Assembly: GCA_016283095.1 (NCBI GenBank)
Contig: JAEEMG010000002.1
Span: 22,873 to 86,872, forward strand
Origin: Paludibacteraceae bacterium
GTDB lineage: Bacteria; Bacteroidota; Bacteroidia; Bacteroidales; Paludibacteraceae
Length of the DNA: 64,000 bases
Direction: 5' to 3'
A program made the position numbers and the translations under genes. Positions 1 to 9,729 of the stretch are shown one piece after another. Within the stretch, counting starts at the first letter, position 1. The number at the start of each line of letters is the position of its first letter. Under the pieces are notes generated by a model. That model did not search any database. It saw nothing but the letters and a program-made list of their open reading frames with translations, and was not told where the DNA came from.

Positions 1-273
1 TTTTTTCTTGAAGCGAACTTGCTTAAGATTAAGAATGATGTTAGTAACATCTTCAATTACTCCAGGAATCACGTCAAACTCGTGGTCAACACCTGCGATC
101 TTAATTGAAGTGATAGCAAATCCTTCAAGAGAAGACAACAAGATACGACGCAGAGCATTACCTACTGTAATACCGTAACCTGGCTCCAACGGACGGAACT
201 CAAACTTTCCATGAAAGCTATCCGCCTCTAACATTATAACCTTATCCGGTCTCTGAAATGCGAGTATAGCCAT
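1..273 (-). CDS. rpoA: RNA polymerase alpha subunit, N-terminal part (cut by window edge)
   Basis: Reading the minus strand from the ATG at 273 gives an open frame to the window edge, 91 codons long, starting [20 protein letters not shown]. It contains [17 protein letters not shown], the helix in alpha subunits that forms the dimer and contacts beta and beta-prime. The rest of the N-terminal domain and the C-terminal DNA-binding domain lie outside the window. It sits 10 bp after rpsD, the usual alpha-operon order, so it should be co-transcribed with the ribosomal genes. Identification is by recognised motif. Confidence 0.95.
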   Translation of the reverse strand, partial: MAILAFQRPDKVIMLEADSFHGKFEFRPLEPGYGITVGNALRRILLSSLEGFAITSIKIAGVDHEFDVIPGVIEDVTNIILNLKQVRFKKK

Positions 274-283
274 GCGTTAATTA

Positions 284-889
284 TTATTTTGAATACAATT
301 CGACGATCAACTGTTCCTTGATATTCTCAGGAATGTCTGCTCTCTCAGGAATGTGTAGATACTTTCCTGACATAGAAGCGTTATCCCACTCCAACCAAGC
401 GTACTTAGCGTGATTGAAACCAGACAATGAGTTCTCGATAACCTCAAGAGACTTAGCCTTCTCACGTACACCGATAATCTGACCTGGCTTAACTGAGTAT
501 GAAGGGATATTAACTACCTGACCGTCTACAACAATGTGCTTGTGTGACACTAGCTGACGAGCAGCTGATCTTGTTGGGGCAATACCCAAACGGTACACAA
601 TGTTATCAAGTCTACACTCAAGAAGCTGAAGTAGGATCTCACCAGTAATACCTTTAGCTCTTGCAGCCTTGTCAAACAAGTTGCGGAACTGGCGCTCCAA
701 CACTCCGTAAGTGTATTTTGCTTTCTGCTTTTCGTTAAGCTGAACACCGTACTCAGAAGACTTCTTTCTTCTGTTTACACCGTGCTGTCCAGGAGGGTTT
801 GTTCTCTTGCTCAATACCTTATCTGGACCGAAAATAGCTTCACCAAATCTTCTAGAAATCCTAGTTTTAGGACCTATATATCTAGCCAT
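284..889 (-). CDS. rpsD: 30S ribosomal protein S4
   Basis: 201 residues, normal for S4. The start [20 protein letters not shown] is followed by a basic N-terminal region. The S4 RNA-binding domain lies at about residues 90-150 ([10 protein letters not shown], then [16 protein letters not shown]). S4 is a primary 16S-binding protein that nucleates the 30S body and represses the alpha operon in E. coli; whether it does so here is unknown. A 106-bp gap separates it from rpsK, longer than most gaps in this operon, and it holds a hairpin that would be in the rpsD leader. Confidence 0.97.
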   Translation of the reverse strand: MARYIGPKTRISRRFGEAIFGPDKVLSKRTNPPGQHGVNRRKKSSEYGVQLNEKQKAKYTYGVLERQFRNLFDKAARAKGITGEILLQLLECRLDNIVYRLGIAPTRSAARQLVSHKHIVVDGQVVNIPSYSVKPGQIIGVREKAKSLEVIENSLSGFNHAKYAWLEWDNASMSGKYLHIPERADIPENIKEQLIVELYSK

Positions 890-900
890 TATTATTAAAA

Positions 901-957
901 ATTAGTACCCTAATCTCTTAATATCTAGCCGCGATTGCAGAGAGGTTTTTTGCAATC
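901..957 (-). other. Inverted repeats in the rpsK-rpsD gap
   Basis: Two potential stem-loops sit between rpsK and rpsD. GATTGCA at 933-939 pairs with TGCAATC at 951-957 around an 11-nt loop, and ATTAG at 901-905 pairs with CTAAT at 910-914 around 4 nt. Neither is followed by a clear U-run, so a terminator is not indicated. A regulatory leader for rpsD is one possible role; this is inference from position. Confidence 0.35.
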
Positions 958-995
958 ATTCAAAACCAAAAGATTAGAACAATTAGTAAAAAATA

Positions 996-1385
996 TTAAA
1001 CTCTGCGCTTTTTAGGTGGTCGACAACCATTATGTGGTAGTGGTGTTACGTCAACGATCTCAGTAACCTCGATACCAGCTCCGTGTACAGTTCTGATAGC
1101 AGACTCTCTACCATTACCTGGACCCTTAACATATGCCTTAACCTTTCTTAGACCAAGGTCAAATGCTACTTTAGCACAATCCTGTGCTGCCATCTGTGCT
1201 GCGTAAGGAGTATTCTTCTTAGAACCTCTAAAACCCATCTTACCTGCTGAAGACCAAGAGATAACCTGACCCTCGTTGTTTGTCAAAGTAACGATGATGT
1301 TGTTAAAAGAGCTATGAACATGCAACTGACCGTTAGCATCAACTTTTACTACCCTTTTTCTTGTTGCTACTGTTTTTTTTGCCAT
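996..1385 (-). CDS. rpsK: 30S ribosomal protein S11
   Basis: 129 residues with the family's conserved core ([15 protein letters not shown]) and the invariant tail [11 protein letters not shown]11 sits on the 30S platform near the Shine-Dalgarno helix and the E site. It lies 22 bp downstream of rpsM and upstream of rpsD in standard alpha-operon order. Nothing unusual is seen. Confidence 0.97.
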   Translation of the reverse strand: MAKKTVATRKRVVKVDANGQLHVHSSFNNIIVTLTNNEGQVISWSSAGKMGFRGSKKNTPYAAQMAAQDCAKVAFDLGLRKVKAYVKGPGNGRESAIRTVHGAGIEVTEIVDVTPLPHNGCRPPKKRRV

Positions 1386-1407
1386 TGTATTTTTAACTTA
1401 GCTTAAA

Positions 1408-1788
1408 TTACTTAGTTGCTTTCTTCTTATTTGCAACTGTCTTCTTCTTACCCTTTCTAGTACGAGCGTTGTTCTTAGTGCTCTGACCACGCAATGGCAA
1501 ACCAAGACGATGGCGAATACCACGATAACAGCCAATATCCATCAATCTCTTGATGTTTAGCTGAACCTCTGAACGTAAATCACCTTCTACTTTGTAGTTT
1601 GCACCAATAATCTCACGAATTTTTGCTGCCTGATCATCTGTCCAATCCTTAACCTTGATGTTTACATCAACACCTGCCTCGTTAAGAATTTTTGTCGCAC
1701 TACTACGACCAATTCCGAAAATGTAAGTAAGACCAATCTCACCTCTTTTGTTCTGTGGAAGATCCACACCGACAATTCTAACTGCCAT
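1408..1788 (-). CDS. rpsM: 30S ribosomal protein S13
   Basis: 126 residues, starting [20 protein letters not shown]. The family motif [20 protein letters not shown] is followed by a Lys/Arg-rich tail that in S13 reaches towards P-site tRNA. S13 forms intersubunit bridges from the 30S head. The gene follows rpmJ after 33 bp, and a possible internal promoter lies just upstream. Confidence 0.97.
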   Translation of the reverse strand: MAVRIVGVDLPQNKRGEIGLTYIFGIGRSSATKILNEAGVDVNIKVKDWTDDQAAKIREIIGANYKVEGDLRSEVQLNIKRLMDIGCYRGIRHRLGLPLRGQSTKNNARTRKGKKKTVANKKKATK

Positions 1789-1806
1789 AAAATCTTATTT
1801 TTTTTG

Positions 1807-1837
1807 CAAAAATAAAAAAAATCAACCCTGTCGCAAC
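1807..1837 (-). promoter_or_regulatory. Possible internal promoter before rpsM
   Basis: On the minus strand TATTTTTG (1814 to 1807) matches the Bacteroidota -7 element TAnnTTTG. Nineteen bases upstream is GTTG (1837-1834), one base from the -33 TTTG. The -33 element overlaps the 3' end of rpmJ. If real it would let rpsM-rpsK-rpsD-rpoA be transcribed apart from the upstream operon. The match is imperfect and the region is AT-rich. Confidence 0.35.
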
Positions 1838-1938
1838 TTAAACTTAGGATTTTTTTTGTTAATTACGTACAAACGACCCTTTCTACGCACAATTTTGCAC
1901 TCTGGAGTACGTTTTTTTAGAGAAGCTTTAACTTTCAT
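1822..1938 (-). CDS. rpmJ: 50S ribosomal protein L36
   Basis: A 38-residue gene, [20 protein letters not shown] at its start and ending NPKFKLRQG. Length and sequence match the Bacteroidota L36 type. Only one Cys remains, so this is the form without the zinc-binding Cys/His set. L36 binds domain VI of 23S rRNA. It lies 8 bp after infA and before rpsM, the usual place. Confidence 0.95.
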   Translation of the reverse strand: MKVKASLKKRTPECKIVRRKGRLYVINKKNPKFKLRQG

Positions 1939-1946
1939 TTGTTTTT

Positions 1947-2165
1947 TTATTTATATCTGAACGCTATTCTTCCTTTCGACAAATCGTAAGGAGAAATTTC
2001 TACTCTGACCTTATCTCCTGGCAAGATTTTGATGTAATGCATTCTCATCTTGCCTGAGATATGGGCTGTCAACTGGTGACCATTCTCAAGCTCTACTTTG
2101 AACATTGCGTTCGATAAAGCTTCAAGAATCACACCGTCTTGTTCGATAGCTGCCTGCTTTGCCAT
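1947..2165 (-). CDS. infA: Translation initiation factor IF-1
   Basis: 72 residues, the standard IF-1 length, forming a single S1-like OB fold. Key stretches are [36 protein letters not shown] and [20 protein letters not shown]-1 occupies the ribosomal A site during initiation together with IF-2 and IF-3. It follows secY after 13 bp. Confidence 0.97.
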   Translation of the reverse strand: MAKQAAIEQDGVILEALSNAMFKVELENGHQLTAHISGKMRMHYIKILPGDKVRVEISPYDLSKGRIAFRYK

Positions 2166-2178
2166 AAATTACAAAAAT

Positions 2179-3546
2179 TTATTCAGCATTATTAGTAGAC
2201 ATGATACCACTTCTTCCTCTGATCGGACCATTCTCCATTAGACCATCGTAGTGGTGCATCAACAAATGACCCTCTACCTGCTGTAGAGTATCAAGCACAA
2301 CACCTACCATGATTAGCAACGATGTTCCACCGAAGAACTGTGCAAACTGATGATTAACCTCAACCAAACTTGAAACGATAGCTGGCATAACAGCGATGAT
2401 TGCCAAGAATATTGCACCTGGTAGAGTAATCTTCGACATTACGTCATCAATATACTCTGCTGTTTCAGCTCCTGGTTTTACTTTTGGAATGAATCCATCA
2501 TTTCTCTTCAAATCCTCTGCCATCTGATTTGGCTGAATAGTGATCGCTGTGTAGAAATATGTGAACACGATGATCAAGAAAGCAAATACAACATTGTACT
2601 GCCAGCTATTCAAATTCATAAAGTTCTGGACTGTCTGAACTGTCTCATCACTTGCAACAAATGGAAGAACAGATAGAGGAATGAACATAATTGCCTGAGC
2701 AAAGATAATTGGCATTACGCCAGCCGCATTAACCTTCAAAGGAATATACTGTCTTACACCACCGATTCTGCTTGCAGCCGAACCAGATTTTGCAGCCATA
2801 GCAGCTGTCTGCTTTGCATACTGAACAGGAATACGACGTACTGCCTGAACCAATGCAATAGAAGCCATAATGACAACAAACAAGAAGACAAACTCCAACA
2901 ATAGAATGATAAAACCACCTGATGTACCAGAAATTGCAGAAACCAACTCCTTTGCGATAGCATCTGGGAATCTTGCCAAGATACCAATCAAGATAATGAT
3001 TGAAATACCATTACCGATTCCTTTGTCAGTGATTCTCTCTCCTAGCCACATCACAAACATACTACCTGCACACATGATGATCACTGAAGAAATCTTGAAG
3101 AAGAAATCACCAGGGACAGCGTCAGGCGCCTGCATTGATAGGTTTATAAGATAAGATGGACCCTGTATCAACAATATGAAAACAGTCAAATATCTCGTCA
3201 ACTGCGTAATCTTCTTACGTCCGCTCTCACCATCCTTCTGGATTTTCTGGAAGTAAGGCAAAGCGATTGTAAGCAATTGGACTACGATAGACGCCGAGAT
3301 ATAAGGCATGATTCCAAGTGCAAAAATCGAAGCATTAGAGAAAGCTCCTCCAGAGAACATGTTAAGCAAAGACATCAAACCTTCACTTGTCTGGTTCTCC
3401 AAAGGTTTAAGTCCTTCCGGATTTACACCCGGAAGAACTATAAATGATCCAAAACGATATACAAGAATCAAGAGAAATGTGAAAAGAATCTTATTTCTCA
3501 AATCCTCGATTTTCCAAATGTTTTTTATCGTTTGAATTGCCTTCAT
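2179..3546 (-). CDS. secY: Preprotein translocase subunit SecY
   Basis: 455 residues with about ten hydrophobic segments, as expected for the SecYEG channel in the inner membrane. Family signatures include GSFIVLPGVNPEGL near the first transmembrane helix, GIMPYISASIVVQLL, LTRYLTVFILLIQG and GERITDKGIGNGISIIILIG. Its start codon lies at the stop codon of rplO, so translation is probably coupled. Adenylate kinase, often next to secY in other phyla, is absent here. Confidence 0.97.
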   Translation of the reverse strand: MKAIQTIKNIWKIEDLRNKILFTFLLILVYRFGSFIVLPGVNPEGLKPLENQTSEGLMSLLNMFSGGAFSNASIFALGIMPYISASIVVQLLTIALPYFQKIQKDGESGRKKITQLTRYLTVFILLIQGPSYLINLSMQAPDAVPGDFFFKISSVIIMCAGSMFVMWLGERITDKGIGNGISIIILIGILARFPDAIAKELVSAISGTSGGFIILLLEFVFLFVVIMASIALVQAVRRIPVQYAKQTAAMAAKSGSAASRIGGVRQYIPLKVNAAGVMPIIFAQAIMFIPLSVLPFVASDETVQTVQNFMNLNSWQYNVVFAFLIIVFTYFYTAITIQPNQMAEDLKRNDGFIPKVKPGAETAEYIDDVMSKITLPGAIFLAIIAVMPAIVSSLVEVNHQFAQFFGGTSLLIMVGVVLDTLQQVEGHLLMHHYDGLMENGPIRGRSGIMSTNNAE

Positions 3547-3998
3547 TACTTCTTAATTTCAACACTACCACCTGCAGCCTCGATAGCAGCGACAGCACTC
3601 TTAGAGAATGCAGCAGCCTCTACCTTAACCTTAGCAGAAAGTGTTCCATTACCCAAAATCTTAACGTTGTCAGACTTTCCTACCAAACCAGCGTTCAATA
3701 GAGCCTCCTTGTTAACAACGTCAATCTTAGCTGCATCACACAATGCCTGAATATCTGACAAATTGATTGCCTTGTAGATATTAGGGTTGCATACATGCAT
3801 TTCTCCATACTTAGGAAGACGTCTCTGCAAAGGCATCTGACCACCCTCGAAACCAACTTTCTTTGAATAACCAGAGCGAGACTTAGCTCCCTTATGACCT
3901 CTTGTAGAAGTTCCACCAAGACCTGAACCTGGACCACGTCCAATTCTCTTGCGTGTCTTAACAGAACCTGCAGCGGGTTTTAAATTACTTAAATCCAT
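3546..3998 (-). CDS. rplO: 50S ribosomal protein L15
   Basis: 150 residues from MDLSNLKPAAGSVKTRKRIG. The Gly-rich rRNA-binding segment GRGPGSGLGGTSTRGHKG is complete. A frame 9 codons longer exists, but the start at 3998 matches the family N-terminus. The longer one would overlap the end of rpmD. L15 organises 23S rRNA near the 5S particle. Confidence 0.95.
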   Translation of the reverse strand: MDLSNLKPAAGSVKTRKRIGRGPGSGLGGTSTRGHKGAKSRSGYSKKVGFEGGQMPLQRRLPKYGEMHVCNPNIYKAINLSDIQALCDAAKIDVVNKEALLNAGLVGKSDNVKILGNGTLSAKVKVEAAAFSKSAVAAIEAAGGSVEIKK

Positions 3999-4011
3999 TA
4001 CACTCAATTTT

Positions 4012-4188
4012 TTATTCAACAACAACTACTAATTGTTTAACGGCCTCGATCATTCCTCTAATGGAAGCATTATCCTCATGCTCAACAACTGCATTAAGTT
4101 TCTTGAGACCTAGAGCTGCCAAAGTAGCCTTCTGGTTCTTTGGACAACCAATCTTACTTCTAACTTGCTTAATTTTAATTGTAGCCAT
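4012..4188 (-). CDS. rpmD: 50S ribosomal protein L30
   Basis: 58 residues, starting MATIKIKQVRSKIGCPKNQK and ending VKQLVVVVE, the standard size and sequence of bacterial L30. Stop TAA is at 4014-4012. It lies between rpsE and rplO, 13 bp from the chosen rplO start, in normal spc-operon order. L30 is a peripheral protein of the 50S subunit. Confidence 0.95.
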   Translation of the reverse strand: MATIKIKQVRSKIGCPKNQKATLAALGLKKLNAVVEHEDNASIRGMIEAVKQLVVVVE

Positions 4189-4193
4189 AAGAA

Positions 4194-4712
4194 TTAACCT
4201 TTAAATACCTTTTCCATTGAAACACCTCTGTTCTGAGCCACAGTGAATGGATCTCTCAACTCAGAAAGAGCCTTAATAGTAGCCTTTACTAGGTTGTGTG
4301 GATTTGATGAACCCTTTGACTTAGCCAAGACGTCAGTAATACCAACGCTCTCCAATACAGCACGCATGGCACCACCGGCCTTTACTCCTGTACCGTGAGA
4401 TGCTGGTCTCAAAAGTACCTCTGCACCACCGAACTTAGCTGACTGCTCGTGAGGAATAGAACCCTTCAATACAGGAACCTTTACAATATTCTTCTTTGCA
4501 GCCTCTACACCTTTAGCAATTGCAGCAGTAACCTCACTAGCCTTACCAAGACCATATCCTACTACACCAGACTCGTTACCAACAACTACGATTGCAGCAA
4601 AACTAAATGCACGACCTCCCTTGGTAACCTTAGTTACACGGTTTATAGCTACGAGTCTATCCTTCAACTCTACATCAGAGCTTACAGGCTTAACATTTTT
4701 CGTTTCTACCAT
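4194..4712 (-). CDS. rpsE: 30S ribosomal protein S5
   Basis: 172 residues. The N-terminal double-stranded-RNA-binding-like domain has [20 protein letters not shown] and [10 protein letters not shown]. The C-terminal domain has [21 protein letters not shown]5 acts in decoding accuracy and mRNA unwinding at the 30S entry site. Spacing to rplR is 5 bp. Confidence 0.97.
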   Translation of the reverse strand: MVETKNVKPVSSDVELKDRLVAINRVTKVTKGGRAFSFAAIVVVGNESGVVGYGLGKASEVTAAIAKGVEAAKKNIVKVPVLKGSIPHEQSAKFGGAEVLLRPASHGTGVKAGGAMRAVLESVGITDVLAKSKGSSNPHNLVKATIKALSELRDPFTVAQNRGVSMEKVFKG

Positions 4713-4717
4713 GTTTA

Positions 4718-5062
4718 TTAAAATTTAAGACCACCATTACGAGCTGCATCAGCCAACTCCTTGATACGTCCGTGATACAAATAACCGTTTCTATCAAATA
4801 CCACTTCCGAAATTCCGGCTTCGATAGCTTTCTTTGCAATAGCCTCGCCAACCTTAGCTGCCTGCTCTTTCTTAGCACACTTCTCAGTCATCTTCAATGA
4901 AGACGCTGAAGCCAAAGTTGTACCTGTCTCGTCGTTGATTACCTGAACATAAATCTGCTTATTGCTTCTAAAGACAGTCATACGCGGCTTTGAAGATGTA
5001 CCAGACACCTTTGATCTGATGCTCTTCTTTATCTTAATTCTTCTTAGATTTTTTTCCGTCAT
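4718..5062 (-). CDS. rplR: 50S ribosomal protein L18
   Basis: 114 residues with the L18 pattern [19 protein letters not shown], then [17 protein letters not shown], and ending [20 protein letters not shown]18 binds 5S rRNA together with L5 and links it to 23S rRNA. It lies 18 bp after rplF. Confidence 0.97.
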   Translation of the reverse strand: MTEKNLRRIKIKKSIRSKVSGTSSKPRMTVFRSNKQIYVQVINDETGTTLASASSLKMTEKCAKKEQAAKVGEAIAKKAIEAGISEVVFDRNGYLYHGRIKELADAARNGGLKF

Positions 5063-5080
5063 AACAACATGAATTTATAA

Positions 5081-5635
5081 TTACTTAGCACCAGCAGACT
5101 TACCAGCCTTTCTTCTGATTTGCTCACCAACAAACTTGATACCCTTACCCTTGTAAGGCTCTGGCTTACGGAATGAACGAATCTTAGCACAAACCTGACC
5201 TAGCAACTGCTTGTCGCAACTCTCCAAAATAACAAGTGGATTCTGGTTCTTCTCACTCTTAGTCTCGATCTTGATCTCAGCAGGCAACTGCAAGAAAATT
5301 GCATGTGTAAAACCTAGAGAGAACTCGATAACCTGACCCTGGTTAGAAACACGGTAACCTACACCGACCAACTCCAATTCCTTCTTGTAACCCTGAGAAA
5401 CACCAACTACCATGTTGTTAACTAGAGCACGGTACAAACCATGCTTTGAACGGAACTCAGCATCCTCCGAATTTCTTGCGAAAGTAATTGTACCATCCTC
5501 AACCTTCATCTCGATTGATGGATCTACATACTGTGATAATTCACCCTTAGGACCCTTAACTGTGACTACGTTATCCTTAACTGAGACAGTAACGCCTGAA
5601 GGTATGCTGATAGGCAACTTTCCTATTCTTGACAT
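5081..5635 (-). CDS. rplF: 50S ribosomal protein L6
   Basis: 184 residues made of two repeated alpha/beta domains. It starts MSRIGKLPISIPSGVTVSVK, with VKGPKGELSQYVDP in the first domain and the conserved KPEPYKGKGIKF near the end. L6 sits near the factor-binding site of the 50S subunit. A 15-bp gap separates it from rpsH. Confidence 0.97.
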   Translation of the reverse strand: MSRIGKLPISIPSGVTVSVKDNVVTVKGPKGELSQYVDPSIEMKVEDGTITFARNSEDAEFRSKHGLYRALVNNMVVGVSQGYKKELELVGVGYRVSNQGQVIEFSLGFTHAIFLQLPAEIKIETKSEKNQNPLVILESCDKQLLGQVCAKIRSFRKPEPYKGKGIKFVGEQIRRKAGKSAGAK

Positions 5636-5650
5636 CTTCTTTCCTCCTAA

Positions 5651-6046
5651 TTAATAAACGTAACACAATACCTCACCACCTACCTTAAGGTCGCGAGCCT
5701 CCTTATCTGTCATAACACCTTTTGATGTAGATACAATCGCAATACCTAGTCCGTTAAGAACTTTTGGCATGTCCTTGTAACCAACATACTTACGCAAACC
5801 TGGAGTAGAAACTCTCTTCAAGTTCTTGATAGCGTTAACCTTGTTAACCGCATCGTACTTCAACGCGATCTTGATTGTTCTGTTAACACCTTCCTCTACA
5901 AACTTGTAGTTCAAAATGTAACCCTTGTCCATCAAGATCTTTGTGATCTCCTTCTTTAGATTAGAAGACGGAACCTCTAACACGCGATGCTTTGCATTGA
6001 TAGCATTGCGCAGTCTCGTTAGATAATCTGCTATTGGATCAGTCAT
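5651..6046 (-). CDS. rpsH: 30S ribosomal protein S8
   Basis: 131 residues, starting MTDPIADYLTRLRNAINAKH with the conserved C-terminal ending STSKGVMTDKEARDLKVGGE. S8 binds the central domain of 16S rRNA. In E. coli it represses the spc operon at rplE; no equivalent site is obvious here. A 58-bp gap precedes it. Confidence 0.97.
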   Translation of the reverse strand: MTDPIADYLTRLRNAINAKHRVLEVPSSNLKKEITKILMDKGYILNYKFVEEGVNRTIKIALKYDAVNKVNAIKNLKRVSTPGLRKYVGYKDMPKVLNGLGIAIVSTSKGVMTDKEARDLKVGGEVLCYVY

Positions 6047-6104
6047 AATAAAATTAAATTAATCAAGACAAATGCCTGACAATATTTAAATTAAAAATTA
6101 ATAA

Positions 6105-6374
6105 TTACCAACTTGCTTTCTTTACACCTGGAATCAAACCAGCAGATGCCATCTCTCTGAACTGAATTCTCGAGATACCAAACTGACGCATGTAACCCTT
6201 AGGTCTACCTGTCAATTTGCATCTGTTGTGCAATCTTACTGGCGAAGCATTCTTTGGAAGGTTCTGCAACTCATCGTATTTTCCTTCCTTCAACAACTGA
6301 GCACGTTTCTCAGCATACTTCGCGCAAAGGCGAGCACGCTTTACCTCGCGTGCTTTCATTGATTCTTTTGCCAT
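6105..6374 (-). CDS. rpsN: 30S ribosomal protein S14, zinc-free type
   Basis: 89 residues, the long form of S14 lacking the CxxC-CxxC zinc ribbon. It has [20 protein letters not shown] and ends [14 protein letters not shown]14 is part of the 30S head. It follows rplE after 5 bp. Confidence 0.97.
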   Translation of the reverse strand: MAKESMKAREVKRARLCAKYAEKRAQLLKEGKYDELQNLPKNASPVRLHNRCKLTGRPKGYMRQFGISRIQFREMASAGLIPGVKKASW

Positions 6375-6379
6375 TCCAA

Positions 6380-6922
6380 TTACTTTTTAAATGGTAAACC
6401 AAATTCCTTTAACAAGGCAAGACCCTCTTCGTCAGTCTTAGCTGTTGTTACGAAAGTGATGTTCATACCCATAAGCTTCGAAATAGAATCGATGTTGATC
6501 TCTGGGAAAATGATCTGCTCTGTAACACCTAGAGTGTAATTACCTCTACCATCCAACTTAGAGTTGATACCGTTGAAGTCACGGATACGAGGAAGAACAA
6601 CCTTGATTAGGCGCTCCAAGAACTCGTACATCTTCTCTCTTCTTAGAGTGACGCGAACTCCGATAGGCATCTTCTTTCTTACCTTAAAGTTTGCGATATC
6701 CTTCTTAGAAAGTGTCTGAACGGCCTTCTGACCTGCGATTGCAGTCAACTCGTTGATTGCGATCTCAATCACCTTCTTATCAGCAACTGCCTCTCCTAGA
6801 CCCTGATTGATAACGATCTTCTCAAGAACAGGAACCTGCATTACTGTAGAGTAACCAAACTTCTCCTTCAAAGCAGGGACAATACGCTGCTTGTAATCTT
6901 GCTTTAAACTAGCTGTATTCAT
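6380..6922 (-). CDS. rplE: 50S ribosomal protein L5
   Basis: 180 residues, with the signature [19 protein letters not shown], the central [17 protein letters not shown] and the C-terminal [21 protein letters not shown]5 binds 5S rRNA and contacts P-site tRNA through the central protuberance. Its start overlaps the end of rplX by 4 bp. Confidence 0.97.
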   Translation of the reverse strand: MNTASLKQDYKQRIVPALKEKFGYSTVMQVPVLEKIVINQGLGEAVADKKVIEIAINELTAIAGQKAVQTLSKKDIANFKVRKKMPIGVRVTLRREKMYEFLERLIKVVLPRIRDFNGINSKLDGRGNYTLGVTEQIIFPEINIDSISKLMGMNITFVTTAKTDEEGLALLKEFGLPFKK

Positions 6923-7245
6923 TTAATAACCTCCCCTGACTTTTTAGCGACACGAACCTTCTTGCCGTCAACCACCTTGATACCAATACGAGTTGGCTTT
7001 GGTGCGTCACCCGACTTAGGGTCTACCAAATTCAAATTAGAAACATGGATTGGAGCCTCCATCTTAACGATACCACCCTGAGGATTCTTTGCACTTGGCT
7101 TAACGTTCTTTGAAACAACGTTAATACCCTCAACGATAGCACGGTTTGCAGCTACCAATACAGAAAGAACCTTTCCTGTCTTACCTTTGTCCTTACCTGC
7201 AAGAACGTAAACTAAGTCGCCCTTCTTAATATGTAACTTACTCAT
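6919..7245 (-). CDS. rplX: 50S ribosomal protein L24
   Basis: 108 residues with an N-terminal KOW motif ([20 protein letters not shown]). L24 is an assembly-initiating protein at the 5' end of 23S rRNA. It overlaps rplE by 4 bp and follows rplN after 15 bp. Confidence 0.97.
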   Translation of the reverse strand: MSKLHIKKGDLVYVLAGKDKGKTGKVLSVLVAANRAIVEGINVVSKNVKPSAKNPQGGIVKMEAPIHVSNLNLVDPKSGDAPKPTRIGIKVVDGKKVRVAKKSGEVIK

Positions 7246-7260
7246 TACCTTACTTTTTAA

Positions 7261-7626
7261 TTATAGAACTTCAGGAGCCAATGACACAATCTTCATATTA
7301 GAAGCACGCAACTCTCTTGCAACTGGGCCGAAGATACGGCTCGCTCTCATTTCACCAGCTCCATTCAACAATACACATGCATTGTCATCAAATCTGATGT
7401 ATGAGCCATCTGCTCTACGAACTTCCTTCTTTGTGCGAACAACGATAGCCTTTGAAACGGCACCCTTCTTCATATCACTTGAAGGAATTACGCTCTTCAC
7501 TGTAACTACAATGATATCGCCTACAGTGGCATATCTTTTCTTTGTGCCACCTAGTACACGAATACACAATGCCTCTTTACCACCGCTATTATCAGCAATA
7601 GTTAATCTTGATTCTTGCTGTATCAT
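7261..7626 (-). CDS. rplN: 50S ribosomal protein L14
   Basis: 121 residues, starting [20 protein letters not shown], with the family signature [20 protein letters not shown] and [10 protein letters not shown]14 sits at the subunit interface and helps form bridges B5 and B8. It follows rpsQ by 2 bp. Confidence 0.97.
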   Translation of the reverse strand: MIQQESRLTIADNSGGKEALCIRVLGGTKKRYATVGDIIVVTVKSVIPSSDMKKGAVSKAIVVRTKKEVRRADGSYIRFDDNACVLLNGAGEMRASRIFGPVARELRASNMKIVSLAPEVL

Positions 7627-7628
7627 AA

Positions 7629-7880
7629 TTACTTAGCTCTTTCTACGATTGATACTAATCTCCATCTCTTTGTCTTACTCAAAGGACGAGTCTCCATGAT
7701 TCTCACAACATCACCAATATTACACTCATTCTTCTCATCGTGAGCGTGATATTTCTTCGTCTTGTTGACGAATTTCTGGTAAATAGGGTGTTTCTCTTTC
7801 CACTTGATAGCAACAGTAATGGTCTTGTCCATCTTATTGCTTGAAACAACTCCTTGTCTTTCTTTTCTTAAATTTCTCAT
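7629..7880 (-). CDS. rpsQ: 30S ribosomal protein S17
   Basis: 83 residues, OB fold. It starts [20 protein letters not shown] and contains [20 protein letters not shown], the S17 signature. S17 is a primary 16S-binding protein of the 30S body. Gap to rpmC is 20 bp. Confidence 0.97.
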   Translation of the reverse strand: MRNLRKERQGVVSSNKMDKTITVAIKWKEKHPIYQKFVNKTKKYHAHDEKNECNIGDVVRIMETRPLSKTKRWRLVSIVERAK

Positions 7881-7900
7881 TTTCTCAAACTCTAAAATTA

Positions 7901-8092
7901 TTATTTAGACTCTGCCTGACCCAAGATAGTCTTCATGCGCGCGATGTCCTTACGAAGAGACTTAATTTGAGATGGATTCTGCAATGGAGTAATCGCATGG
8001 TCAAGACGCATGCGGTTCAATCTCTTTTCCTCAGAAGCGATTTTCTCCTGAAGCTCCTTGCTTGACATGTTCTTAATATCTGCTACTTTCAT
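7901..8092 (-). CDS. rpmC: 50S ribosomal protein L29
   Basis: 63 residues in two predicted helices. It starts [20 protein letters not shown] and contains [17 protein letters not shown]29 lies by the peptide exit with L23 and helps form the docking site for nascent-chain factors. It is 2 bp from rplP. Confidence 0.96.
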   Translation of the reverse strand: MKVADIKNMSSKELQEKIASEEKRLNRMRLDHAITPLQNPSQIKSLRKDIARMKTILGQAESK

Positions 8093-8094
8093 GA

Positions 8095-8529
8095 TTAAGC
8101 ATTTTGATTTTGCGCATCGTAGTCGCGTCTAACAATAAACTTTGTAGTTACTGGAAGTTTCTGAGCGCCCAATCTCAATGCCTCCTTAGCAACTTCGAAT
8201 GGAACACCCTCAACCTCGATAAGAATTCTTCCTGGAGTTACGCTAGCAACGAATCCTTCAGGGTTACCCTTACCTTTACCCATACGTACGTCAGCAGGCT
8301 TCTTAGTGATTGGTTTGTCAGGGAATACTCTGATCCAAATCTGACCTTGACGTTGCATATATCTTGTAACAGCAATACGTGCAGCCTCAATCTGTCGTCC
8401 TGTAATCCACTTAGTACCAAGTACCTTGATACCAAAAGATCCAAAAGCCAATTGGTCTCCACGATGTGCAATACCTTTTGCACGACCTTTCTGCTGTCTT
8501 CTGAACTTAGTTCTTTTAGGTTGTAACAT
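8095..8529 (-). CDS. rplP: 50S ribosomal protein L16
   Basis: 144 residues, starting [20 protein letters not shown], with [20 protein letters not shown] and the signature [21 protein letters not shown]16 binds near the peptidyl transferase centre and the A-site tRNA elbow. Confidence 0.97.
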   Translation of the reverse strand: MLQPKRTKFRRQQKGRAKGIAHRGDQLAFGSFGIKVLGTKWITGRQIEAARIAVTRYMQRQGQIWIRVFPDKPITKKPADVRMGKGKGNPEGFVASVTPGRILIEVEGVPFEVAKEALRLGAQKLPVTTKFIVRRDYDAQNQNA

Positions 8530-8547
8530 CTTTCCTTAATTTAACTC

Positions 8548-9279
8548 TTAAACAGATTGTTTTCTTTTCTTAGAGAAACCGCCCTTCTTTCCAGCAGGAT
8601 TGTTAGAACGTACAGACTCTTTGCTTGCCACATACTGCTGAGAAAGATCTTGCTTTCCATATTTCTCACCACGGCAAATCCATACCTTGATTCCGATAAT
8701 ACCTACCTTTGTAAGCGCCTCTGCCTGTGCGTAGTCGATATCTGCACGGAATGTGTGAAGTGGTGTACGTCCTTCCTTGTACATCTCAGAACGAGCCATT
8801 TCAGCGCCATTCAAACGGCCTGCAACTAGCACTTTAATACCCTCTGCACCGATGCGCATTGTAGAAGCGATAGCCTGCTTTACAGCACGACGGTAAGCGA
8901 TCTTACCCTCTACCTGACGAGCAATGTTGCTTGCTACGATAACTGCATCCAACTCTGGTCTCTTAACCTCGTAGATGTTGATTTGGATCTCCTTGTCAGT
9001 GATCTTCTTCAACTCCTCCTTCAACTTATCAACTTCCTGTCCACCCTTACCGATGATAATGCCAGGTTTAGCAGTGCAGACTGTAATAGTAACAAGTTTA
9101 AGAGTTCTCTCTATGATAATTCTAGCAACACTAGCCTTAGCAAGACGAGCAGACAAGTATTTACGGATCTTTGAATCCTCTAGGATTGTATCACCATACT
9201 TCTTTCCACCATACCAATTGGAATCCCAACCTCTTACAATTCCTAAACGGTTGCTTATTGGATTAACTTTCTGTCCCAT
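8548..9279 (-). CDS. rpsC: 30S ribosomal protein S3
   Basis: 243 residues. The N-terminal KH domain has [20 protein letters not shown], the GxxG RNA-binding loop. The C-terminal domain has [20 protein letters not shown] and [21 protein letters not shown]3 lines the mRNA entry channel of the 30S. Gap to rplV is 3 bp. Confidence 0.97.
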   Translation of the reverse strand: MGQKVNPISNRLGIVRGWDSNWYGGKKYGDTILEDSKIRKYLSARLAKASVARIIIERTLKLVTITVCTAKPGIIIGKGGQEVDKLKEELKKITDKEIQINIYEVKRPELDAVIVASNIARQVEGKIAYRRAVKQAIASTMRIGAEGIKVLVAGRLNGAEMARSEMYKEGRTPLHTFRADIDYAQAEALTKVGIIGIKVWICRGEKYGKQDLSQQYVASKESVRSNNPAGKKGGFSKKRKQSV

Positions 9280-9282
9280 CTT

Positions 9283-9693
9283 TTATTCGTTAGTATCGTT
9301 AGAAATAGCATCAACAAAAATTGTCACATGGTTAGAGCGCTTGCGGATTCTGTATCCTCTTCCCTGAGGTGCAGGACGAAGTCTCTTCAACTGACGAGCT
9401 GAATCTACGTAAATGTTGCTTACGTAAAGCTGGCCCATTTCAGCCTTTGTTTCATTCTTCTGCTCCCAGTTTGCAATAGCAGAACGCAATAACTTTTCTA
9501 GCTTGATAGAAGCTTCCTTAGTTGAATATCTTAGGACACCCAAAGCGCGGAAAGCCTCCATTCCACGTACCATATCAGCGACCAAACGCATCTTACGTGG
9601 AGAAGTAGGAACATCATTCAACTTCGCAAAATAAAGGGACTTCTTCGCCTCTTTTCTTGCATCAGCTGATACTTTTTTTCTTGAACAACTCAT
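9283..9693 (-). CDS. rplV: 50S ribosomal protein L22
   Basis: 136 residues. The signature [19 protein letters not shown] is followed by the tunnel-lining loop region [21 protein letters not shown]22 with L4 forms the narrow part of the exit tunnel, a macrolide-resistance site in other bacteria. It follows rpsS after 36 bp. Confidence 0.97.
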   Translation of the reverse strand: MSCSRKKVSADARKEAKKSLYFAKLNDVPTSPRKMRLVADMVRGMEAFRALGVLRYSTKEASIKLEKLLRSAIANWEQKNETKAEMGQLYVSNIYVDSARQLKRLRPAPQGRGYRIRKRSNHVTIFVDAISNDTNE

Positions 9694-9729
9694 TTTTCTC
9701 GAACTTTTAATTAAATTTAATCACGTTGA

